Positions 22,190-30,091 of a DNA stretch of 64,000 bases are shown here, piece by piece (positions within the stretch are counted from its first letter, which is position 1; each line of letters opens with the position of its first letter). This DNA comes from Rhodoferax sp. (GTDB taxonomy: Bacteria > Pseudomonadota > Gammaproteobacteria > Burkholderiales > Burkholderiaceae_C). A model generated the notes under the pieces. That model searched no databases. It saw nothing but the letters and a program-made list of their open reading frames with translations, and was not told the origin of the DNA. The position numbers and the translations under genes were made by a program. The stretch is from assembly GCA_020048895.1 (NCBI GenBank), contig JAIFLV010000010.1, positions 1 to 64,000 on the forward strand, in the 5' to 3' direction.

Positions 22190-23221
22190 TCACCAGTCGA
22201 CCACAGCGGAGCCCCACGTGAAGCCCGCGCCGAACGCAACCATCGCGATCTTCATGCCTTTCTTCAGCCGGCCGGACTCTACCGCTTCGGCCAGCAAGAT
22301 TGGGATTGTCGCTGCAGTGGTGTTGCCATAGCGCTGAATGTTGGACACGAGTTTGTCGTGCGGGATCTTGAGTTGATCGGCTACGTATTGGTTGATGCGT
22401 AGATTCGCCTGATGAAAGAAAAATAGATCTATTTGTTCGTGCGTGAGGCCTTTTTTTGAGTATGCAGTGAACAGTGCGCCGATCATTCGCTCGACCGCGT
22501 TGCGGAACACGAGCTTGCCGTCCATCTGCGCAAACATCATCTCGGGATGCACCTGGCCAACACCCTGCTCATCGAGCGGAATGAAAGGCTTTTGCCGAGT
22601 GTCCCAGATCTTCTGCGTCAGCACGTCTGCGTGGCGGCCGTCGGCGCCAAGCCACCAGCCACGCACGCCGCGGTCCTCGTCGGTCGCGCTGACAACCACC
22701 GCGCCGGCACCGTCGCCGAACAACGTTGCGACGGTGCGACCCCGCGTCGAGAGATCAAGCGCATGAGAGTGCACTTCGGCACCCACCAGCAGCACGTGCT
22801 TCACGTTGCCCGACTGCACCATTGACGACGCCGTTGCGAGGCCGTACAGAAAACCGGAGCACTGATTGCGAACGTCCAGAGCCGGTACAAACGTGGCGTC
22901 CGCACCGTCGCATAGGCCTAGCTTACGCTGAAGGTGCACGCCCGAGCCGGGGAAGGAGTGCTCTGGCGACAGTGTCGCGAACACGATCATCCCGATGTCG
23001 TGCTTCGAGATCCCTGCATTTGCGATCGCCTGCTCCGCGGCGCACACCGCAAGATCGCTGGGACCAACGCCATTGTCGACGAAGCGACGCTCTTCGATGC
23101 CGGTGCGCTGGACGATCCACTCGTTTGTGGTGTCGATGTTGAAATCGTTGATGAGTTGATCGTTGCTGACGACATTTGGCGGAACGAAAAAGCCTGTTCC
23201 AGAGATGTAGGCATTGGGCAC
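22190..23221 (-). CDS. Beta-ketoacyl-ACP synthase III (FabH-like)
   Basis: ITSGTG-like N-terminus, active-site C in DVRNQCSGFLYGL, H in FFFHQANLRI, N in RYGNTTAATIP. Confidence 0.92.
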   Translation of the reverse strand: MPNAYISGTGFFVPPNVVSNDQLINDFNIDTTNEWIVQRTGIEERRFVDNGVGPSDLAVCAAEQAIANAGISKHDIGMIVFATLSPEHSFPGSGVHLQRKLGLCDGADATFVPALDVRNQCSGFLYGLATASSMVQSGNVKHVLLVGAEVHSHALDLSTRGRTVATLFGDGAGAVVVSATDEDRGVRGWWLGADGRHADVLTQKIWDTRQKPFIPLDEQGVGQVHPEMMFAQMDGKLVFRNAVERMIGALFTAYSKKGLTHEQIDLFFFHQANLRINQYVADQLKIPHDKLVSNIQRYGNTTAATIPILLAEAVESGRLKKGMKIAMVAFGAGFTWGSAVVDW

Positions 23222-23263
23222 AATTGCACTCCTAAAGGATTTTCACTATCGATGAAGTTGGAC

Positions 23264-24109
23264 TTATGGCGACAAATTATGACTGTCGTGATGACCGTAT
23301 GCAGGTTTTTTGTTTTCGAGTTCTGCAAGTCGCCGCACGTGCTCAAACACCATTTCGGTTGTCGCCAAAGGATCCTTTTGAGCTTGCGCTTTCAGATCGC
23401 CCACGCGCAGCGGTGCCCCAAAACAAACGTTGATTGGTAGTGAAGGCAGGTCGCGTCCGCGCCTAAACTCCAGCACGAAGTCGCTCGAGAGGCCATGAAT
23501 AAAAACCGGCAAGACTACAACGTCAGGGGCACAAACTGCCAGCAACTGCCCCAGTCCTGGCTTGCGGGGCAAAAATTCATAGGGGCTTGGGTGATGCGAG
23601 CGTGTCCCCTCGGGATGCATTCCGATGACAGCCCCTTTACCCAAGGTGCATGCCACTTGTTGCATTCCCACTTTATTTAGTACGCGCCGGCGATCGTCTC
23701 GAAACACGGGTGGCCACATGGATGCTCCGGCTACACCATAGTTGAGCAGCACCCCCAACGGGTTGGTGTAATAGAAGCTTGAGCGAACCGGGTAGGCGAC
23801 GCGCGTCAGCAAACGCGTACGGAACTTCAAGATTGTCGAGATTGCAAACATGTCAAAAAACGACCGATGGTTACTCACCAAAATGATGCCACCGGGTGCA
23901 TCAAGCGTTTGAAGCGCGTCAAGCCCCGAGATTTGCCAGCGCTTGGCAGTCATCGCATGTATCCACGCCGCATTCAGCCATCCGGAGAAAAAATGCAGGA
24001 CGCGTCGAAGCCAAGGCAAGCGGTTAGTGGCCTCAAGCAGCGGAACCGAGATGCGCTCAAATCCTCGCAACAGGTGCCTGGGCATCGGGGGCATCGATGG
24101 AGTAGTCAT
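23264..24109 (-). CDS. Lysophospholipid/1-acylglycerol-3-phosphate acyltransferase (PlsC family)
   Basis: Hx4D box SNHRSFFDMFA and MHPEGTRSHH motif. Confidence 0.88.
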   Translation of the reverse strand: MTTPSMPPMPRHLLRGFERISVPLLEATNRLPWLRRVLHFFSGWLNAAWIHAMTAKRWQISGLDALQTLDAPGGIILVSNHRSFFDMFAISTILKFRTRLLTRVAYPVRSSFYYTNPLGVLLNYGVAGASMWPPVFRDDRRRVLNKVGMQQVACTLGKGAVIGMHPEGTRSHHPSPYEFLPRKPGLGQLLAVCAPDVVVLPVFIHGLSSDFVLEFRRGRDLPSLPINVCFGAPLRVGDLKAQAQKDPLATTEMVFEHVRRLAELENKKPAYGHHDSHNLSP

Positions 24110-24179
24110 TGTTGAATATGATGGTTACTAAACTCAACTACAGACATCATGGGTTCGCACCCGTCATTGGCGCCAGAAC

Positions 24180-24977
24180 ATGAAAAAAATGCTGCAAGAC
24201 CCGTATGTGAAGACTGCTGTTGCTGATATACGCTCGTTTCTCGCTGAGAACCGTCGCGAAGTCATTATATTTTTCACAGTACTTTACGTTCTGATCGCCA
24301 ATAAATATCTGGGACAGGTTGATGGCCTATTGGGTCTGCTGAAACTCATCGGTGCGGAAAAGTTATTGGTAGTAGCGATTGATACGTTTCAATTGTCTGC
24401 GGATGCCCACTTTTATTCGCTCCTGTACTGGGGCTGCGTCTTGTGTTTTGACTATATGGTCATTCCATGCCTGGTTATCGTGTTTGTATTGAAGGAGAGG
24501 CTGAGCAATTTTGGACTTCAATTTGAACTGGGCAAGCGGTTCACTAAATATTATTTCTATTTTCTTGTACTCGCCCTTGCTGTGGTTTATCTGGCGTCGA
24601 AATCCCCAGCTTTCCAGGCCAAGTATCCTTTTTATAAGATCCATGGCGTTGCGGAACTCAACGCCAACTTCTTCATTTGGGAGTGCTTATACATATCCAT
24701 GTTTTTTTGCCTGGAGTTCTTTTTTCGGGGCTTTATGGTCAAGGGCTTAAAGAGTAAGTTCGGCTTGTGGTCAATATTCATCATGACGGTACCGTATTGC
24801 ATGATCCACTTTGGCAAGCCACTCGCCGAAACGATTGGTGCCATATTTGCGGGATTGGCCCTGGGGTATATCAGCTATCGCGGAAGAGGCATACTGGCCG
24901 GCTTCTTTATGCACGTTACCGTGGCGTTGTCGATGGACGGCATGGCCTTGTGGCAGACCGGTGTGTTATCTCGGTAA
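24180..24977 (+). CDS. CPBP-family (type II CAAX-like) intramembrane protease homologue
   Basis: Multi-TM protein with FCLEFFFRGFMVKGLKSKFG, TVPYCMIHFGKP and AGFFMHVTVAL, corresponding to the three CPBP motifs in variant form. Confidence 0.8.
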   Translation: MKKMLQDPYVKTAVADIRSFLAENRREVIIFFTVLYVLIANKYLGQVDGLLGLLKLIGAEKLLVVAIDTFQLSADAHFYSLLYWGCVLCFDYMVIPCLVIVFVLKERLSNFGLQFELGKRFTKYYFYFLVLALAVVYLASKSPAFQAKYPFYKIHGVAELNANFFIWECLYISMFFCLEFFFRGFMVKGLKSKFGLWSIFIMTVPYCMIHFGKPLAETIGAIFAGLALGYISYRGRGILAGFFMHVTVALSMDGMALWQTGVLSR

Positions 24978-26576
24978 GCGGGAGGCAGCCTGCAACGCGT
25001 CGTAGGTGGATTTTCTTCGTTGCAACCAACTGTATGCCAGCAACAGCGCGATGGCACCCCAAATCACTTGGCCCACCAACGTGGGCCAACGTTGGAAAAA
25101 TGTGCTGGTTGGCTGCGTGTGGTACGCCACTTCAAACAACCCGGACCATTTTTGTTTAATGGGCGACAGTTCGAGCAACTCACCATTTGCCAACGCCACG
25201 CTGGAAATCCCTGAATTGGTTACGCGCAACATGGGCACGCGAAACTCCACCGCGCGCGCCATCGTCATGTAGGAATGTTGATAAGGTTCTTGCCAATGCC
25301 CAAACCAGGAGTCGTTGGTGATATTCACAATGAAGTGCGCCCCCAAATCAGCCCAGTTTCCGGACAACTCGGGAAACAGGCTCTCATAGCAAATTTGAAT
25401 TCCGAATTTGAGCTGGTTCAATGCCAATAATTCTTTGACACCCTGGCCCGCTGCCATGTTGCCAATGCGTGGTAAATAGTTGCGAATCGCCGGGAATTCC
25501 TGTTCAAACGGCACGTATTCGCCAAACATGATCAGCTTGGATTTGCTGTAGTGCGGTGCCATGACCTGCCCCTCTGGGCTCAGCACAAATACCGAGTTTG
25601 TCTTCAATTGCCGCCCGGCATCCCAGCCAAACGCACCGGTAAGCAGCCCTACGCCACTACGCTTGACAAATTCGCTCAGCTGATCGGCGATCTCATCCTT
25701 TAAGTTCGGATCGCTCAAAATGGTGGGAATCGACGTCTCCGGCCACAGCACCATATCAATTTTTCTGTCTTTGAACTGCTGCAACGCTTCTTCGGATTGG
25801 TGAATGTATCGCTTCAATATTTCATGGCGAAATTCGTCACCGTACTCGGCGGCCAGTTTCTTGTTGTTTTCGATATTGGTTTGGATCATCAGCACATTGG
25901 CCGACGCATCTGGCTGCGGCAGCCGCGATTGCAACCAAACGCCCAGAACATTGAGCAGCAAAAATACCACAACTACCGATCCCGCCAGCACTTTTCCGAA
26001 GACCGCTTTGCGTTTTTGCCACGCCAGCAGCAAGGGCAGATTCGCCAATACAGTCAACGTGCTCAAGCCTTTAAACCCGATGTACTCGGCCAATTGAAAC
26101 ACCGGCAGTCCGGCCGAGAACCACGTATAGCCAAAATTCGAGTCAAACAAGGTGACGGAATAGGATTCGCACAGGACGGTGATCAACGCCATCCAGAACA
26201 GCGACAGGCGTGATGACCATTGGAAATGGCGCTGCCACAGGAACCACAGAACACCGGCAATGGTTATATACAGATGCCCAACCAGACAAAAGCCCAGCAT
26301 GCCGAGCACCGAGACTGGCCACGACAGGTGGGCAAACTCGTGCAGCGTGTAGGCAACCCAGTTGTAGCCGATCAGCGTAAAGACAAATCCGCACGTGATA
26401 CCGCCCCAAAACACCGCTTTGAGACTTTGCTGACGTGACCAGTACAACCATAGCGGTACCAGACAAAACAGGTTGGCCCATGGCGGAAATGGGATATAGC
26501 TTGTGCCGACCAGCACGCCGGCCAGCACTGGCAAGGTCAAGGACTTCCAAACGAAAGGCACGGGGCTGGATTGCAT
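24966..26576 (-). CDS. lnt: Apolipoprotein N-acyltransferase
   Basis: Nitrilase-type triad context VLWPETSIPT (Glu), SKSKLIMFGEYVPFE (Lys), FGIQICYESLFPE (Cys); N-terminal TM region. Confidence 0.92.
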   Translation of the reverse strand: MQSSPVPFVWKSLTLPVLAGVLVGTSYIPFPPWANLFCLVPLWLYWSRQQSLKAVFWGGITCGFVFTLIGYNWVAYTLHEFAHLSWPVSVLGMLGFCLVGHLYITIAGVLWFLWQRHFQWSSRLSLFWMALITVLCESYSVTLFDSNFGYTWFSAGLPVFQLAEYIGFKGLSTLTVLANLPLLLAWQKRKAVFGKVLAGSVVVVFLLLNVLGVWLQSRLPQPDASANVLMIQTNIENNKKLAAEYGDEFRHEILKRYIHQSEEALQQFKDRKIDMVLWPETSIPTILSDPNLKDEIADQLSEFVKRSGVGLLTGAFGWDAGRQLKTNSVFVLSPEGQVMAPHYSKSKLIMFGEYVPFEQEFPAIRNYLPRIGNMAAGQGVKELLALNQLKFGIQICYESLFPELSGNWADLGAHFIVNITNDSWFGHWQEPYQHSYMTMARAVEFRVPMLRVTNSGISSVALANGELLELSPIKQKWSGLFEVAYHTQPTSTFFQRWPTLVGQVIWGAIALLLAYSWLQRRKSTYDALQAASRLPR

Positions 26577-26825
26577 GGAACAGTCGCTTTTTCAACAAGG
26601 ATCAGTGCGACTTGGCATCGCAACTTAGGTCGAGGCGCAAATCCTTTATGCACGGACATCTGTCATGGCTTCCGACAGATGCTGTTGATCGTGCTGCGAC
26701 CAGGATGGGCGGCGCAGGTTGCCTGTTGCGCGGCCCCGCCGGGCTGGTCTCAACGCAATGGACTTGCTCTGAGTCAGCCCAGCCGCATCGTGTCAGCGAG
26801 ACGCTGGGTTAAGCAACTGACGCAA

Positions 26826-27701
26826 TCAGGGCTTCCAACCACCTCGAAATGTGGTTGCCAGTTTTTTGACGTCGTCTTTGTCAAGGCTGCCATCGCTGGT
26901 CATCGTGGACAAGGTGTTGCTCATGCTGCCGAGCAAGGTCGAAGTCACCACACTGCCATTGGCCAAGGTCTCCACAGCGGCAGAAGAAGTCTGCAACAAG
27001 AGCTTCGCAGCATTTTCCAGTTGTGCCTGTTGGGTTGGCCCGTAGTTGGCATCGACCGCGGCATTTGCTTCTTTGGTGGTCAAGGTGATCGGCGTAGGAG
27101 TTTGCACTACGCTTGCCAGCACACGTGTGACCTGTACGGCAGAAGCCACAGCCACTTCCTTTTGCAGGGCTGGGCTCAGGCTGGTGGCGGAGGTGCCGAC
27201 AGGCACCAGCATATTGAGCGCCGCATCGCCGGCTTTCACCAGCGTCATGTAATTTGGGCTGATACCGCCAGTGGCCGCAGCCTCGTAACCGGCCATACTA
27301 TAGACGCCGTAGAGCTTGGCATTGGAATCCGTGGAGCCATTCGCCACGACGTTTAGCGACGCGCTATCCATGAGAGCGTCTTTTGCGTAGGCTAGCCCAA
27401 GGGTTTGCACCACATCCTTGTTATAGCCTGCGGCGGCCAGGACCGCCGAGGCCTCACTGATGGCCTTTGCCGCGTTTCCGCTGGCGAGAGAGGTATTCGC
27501 GGTGGCCAGGGCCTTGGTTTGATCTGCCGTCAGGGTGGCGGACGGCAACTGGGTATTGATAGGGGCGCCAATTGGCACCGCTTCTTCGTTGGCGGCGCCG
27601 CAGGCCCCAAGCAGGCCGGCCACCAGTAATGCCGCCCACGCGCCGGGTTGCCGCAGCGGGAAGGTGATGTGTCGGCGAAGCGTCAAAGTGGAGTTCGTCA
27701 T
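26826..27701 (-). CDS. Predicted secreted lipoprotein of unknown function (291 aa)
   Basis: Signal peptide with lipobox LVAGLLGAC|GAANEE; no recognised domain. Confidence 0.7.
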   Translation of the reverse strand: MTNSTLTLRRHITFPLRQPGAWAALLVAGLLGACGAANEEAVPIGAPINTQLPSATLTADQTKALATANTSLASGNAAKAISEASAVLAAAGYNKDVVQTLGLAYAKDALMDSASLNVVANGSTDSNAKLYGVYSMAGYEAAATGGISPNYMTLVKAGDAALNMLVPVGTSATSLSPALQKEVAVASAVQVTRVLASVVQTPTPITLTTKEANAAVDANYGPTQQAQLENAAKLLLQTSSAAVETLANGSVVTSTLLGSMSNTLSTMTSDGSLDKDDVKKLATTFRGGWKP

Positions 27702-27717
27702 GTCTAGTTCCTCTCTC

Positions 27718-28848
27718 TTAAGAGCCGGCGCCGGTAAGAGCCAGCAGTTGCCCGATCGCTACCGTGCTGATGGAGGTTTGTCCGCCAAACGTGATTTTCA
27801 AGGAGACGGTGGCCGCCGTCCCCGGGTTGGCGGAACAGGTTACGGAAGGCACATCCTTGTCAGTGTCCGTTACTTTGCATTCAGCGGTTGCTTTTTCGAC
27901 GAGATATTCGACCTTGTACGCCGCGCCGAACGTCGAACCTTTGGCGTTCAAAGCAAAGGGCTTCCCAACTTCGAGCCTGCCGGTGGTAGTTCCAGGCACG
28001 AGCCTGGCGAGGGGGGCAGCGGCTACCGTGATGGTTGCTGACGAGCTATTCAGCGTAGTGCCTGCTGAGTCCTTGAGGGTGCCCTGCAGGGTGTATTCGC
28101 CGGCTGTAGGCAGAGCAGAGGCGGCCACCGTGACGGTTCCCGAGGTGGTTTCGTCCGTCGTGCAGGTGGTATTGCTGGGAATGCTGGCATTGCTGCAGGT
28201 GGTTTCGACCGTAGTGGTTGTGACCGTGGACTTATTCAACAGCGTCCAAGTCACTTTCTTGGCTGCTGATTTTAGCGGCGCGTGGGTGTACTCGGCGCTG
28301 AACGCACTGCCGATGACAGCCGTTGCCAGCGGGTTGGTTATGGCAATATTCGTGCGACCATCCTTGATATTGAATTTGGTCGTTGTCGGCTTCAGACCCC
28401 CTCCAGCGGTGATGGTCATCGACGAGGGGGTCGTACCCTTGGCAGCCAGTTTGTCATACAGGATGGTATTGAGAGGGATAACTACTGTCTGACTTCCCGG
28501 TGTACTTGTACTAGACGCTGTTGTGACGCCCTCCAAATCGCCAACGCCTGTCTTTGAACAGTTCAGGTTACCAAGCGGACAAGTAAATGTTCCTACGTCG
28601 GAATCATTTATCTTTATTGCGTATGTGGGGTCGTCAATAGATCCGCTTCTCATTTGGCTGACCAACTGATACTGACTCGACTCATCGACAACGGTGTAAG
28701 TTGGTGTGGAGGCCGCGGCGGCGGTGGGTTTGGCCGGGGCGGGGTCATCACCACACGCCCATAGCGTCCACCCGTACATCAACGCCAGCGCATAGATGAG
28801 CACAAAGCGAAATCCTAAGGGTTTCTGTCGTAGCAGCGGCATTTTCAT
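27718..28848 (-). CDS. Predicted secreted/lipoprotein with Ig-like repeat character (376 aa)
   Basis: Signal LIYALALMYGWTLWAC|GDDPAPAKP; Thr/Ser/Val-rich beta-type sequence with GEYTLQGTLKDSAGTTLNSSSATITV; 16 bp upstream of the 26826..27701 gene. Confidence 0.7.
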   Translation of the reverse strand: MKMPLLRQKPLGFRFVLIYALALMYGWTLWACGDDPAPAKPTAAAASTPTYTVVDESSQYQLVSQMRSGSIDDPTYAIKINDSDVGTFTCPLGNLNCSKTGVGDLEGVTTASSTSTPGSQTVVIPLNTILYDKLAAKGTTPSSMTITAGGGLKPTTTKFNIKDGRTNIAITNPLATAVIGSAFSAEYTHAPLKSAAKKVTWTLLNKSTVTTTTVETTCSNASIPSNTTCTTDETTSGTVTVAASALPTAGEYTLQGTLKDSAGTTLNSSSATITVAAAPLARLVPGTTTGRLEVGKPFALNAKGSTFGAAYKVEYLVEKATAECKVTDTDKDVPSVTCSANPGTAATVSLKITFGGQTSISTVAIGQLLALTGAGS

Positions 28849-29034
28849 GGCAAGAGTCCTGTCTGAGTGGATTGCGCTACGAATGTATCAAGCACAGGCC
28901 AAGCAAGCCTTAGCGGGCATAACTCAGTAGCTTGGGATCGATATTACCGCAACGTTAGTCTTGTGTGAGGCTGCAGCGTTGTTTTTTTTTGACTGGCCTA
29001 TAACGAAAGCGTAAAGCTAAATTGCAGGGTTGGG

Positions 29035-29154
29035 GTCGTGGACAAGGTGTTGCTCATGCTGCCGAGCAAGGTCGAAGTCACCACACTGCCATTGGCCAGG
29101 GTCTCCACAGCGGCAGGTGAAGACTACACCAAGTGCCTCGCAGCACTTTCCAGT
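29035..29154 (-). pseudogene. 120-bp remnant duplicating part of the lipoprotein gene at 26826..27701
   Basis: Aligns without indels to 26903..27022; the first ~80 bp is almost identical; contains an in-frame TAG. Confidence 0.85.
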
Positions 29155-29508
29155 GTGCCGCAGCAAATGAGATCGGGTGTAGGGCAACCCCGCTCTGGCA
29201 TAGGCTTGGCGGATGGTCTTGCGTACGAGATCAGCGCCAACGGGTTCGTCGCCTGGTGCAGTGACGCGCACGAAGACCGCACGGTTGGTGGTTCTGGGGC
29301 GCTCCTGCTTGAGGTAAGCCGCGATGGCCTTCCCTGTGGTTGCTGGAAGCGGTAGAACATCTTCGCGGCCGCCCTTGGTGTGGCGCAGCGTCACGGTGGC
29401 TGCGCGCCAGTCAATATCATCCAAGCCGAGTTGGGAGACCTCGACGCTGCGAAGACCCAGATCGAGTGCAAAGCGCACGATGGCGTCGCCGCGTCGCATC
29501 GAGCAGAG
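29155..29508 (-). pseudogene. Tyrosine recombinase/phage-integrase core fragment (lacks N-terminus and catalytic Tyr end)
   Basis: RRGDAIVRFALDLGLRSVEVSQLGLDDIDWRAATVTLRHTKGGREDVLPLPATTGKAIAAYL...LVRKTIRQAYARAGLPYTRSHLLRHT; sequence then changes abruptly to the lipoprotein remnant. Confidence 0.85.
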
Positions 29509-29656
29509 CATTGGCGGCAGCATCTTTGCTGTGCACCAGAGCCGCGTAGTCCATGCCCGTCAGACCCGAATCTTCAAAGGCTTGAATGTCCAACAGCGGG
29601 AATACGTCAACTTTGGCAGGCTTGGGGGCTTCGACAGTGGGTTGTGATTCGGTCAT
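29497..29656 (-). pseudogene. Truncated, internally deleted proQ copy
   Basis: MTESQPTVEAPKPAKVDVFPLLD|IQAFEDSGLTGMDYAALVHSKDAAANALLD: identical flanking segments to intact proQ with 104 codons missing; coding then runs into recombinase sequence. Confidence 0.9.
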
Positions 29657-29752
29657 AGCCCTCCATCATGCGTCATCTCACCCCCTAAAAGCCCGATCCC
29701 ATCGTGCCGGTAGGCGATTCAAAGCGATGTGGCACCGGGCAGAGGCGGCTGC
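29587..29752. repeat. Direct repeat of the proQ 5' end and upstream region (copy 2; copy 1 at ~20134..20299)
   Basis: Colinear by-eye alignment at constant offset of 9453 bp including proQ start and ~95 bp upstream. Confidence 0.88.
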
Positions 29753-30091
29753 GGGTTTACGGCGAGGTGACGGATGTACTTTTTGAGTGTGTTTCGGGGC
29801 TTGGTGTATATCAAGCAAAGCTTGATTGCCGTGCCACTCGTTGTTCTGGTGTCGGTCTGCATGGTGGCTCCAACTCGGGCAGATGAGCCACTCCAAGTCC
29901 AAAGATACGATGATGCTGACGACTTTTTGCCGTCAGCTGAAAGAAAAGACAAAGATGGCCCTCGGGAAAGATGGCATCCGGTTCATGGAGCGCACGTCAT
30001 CTAGTGCTGCATGCAAAGCAATATAGGACTACGGATGGGGCAGTCCGTCCAATAAGCTCTTGTATTTTTTATCTACAAAGGTTGCAATTGC

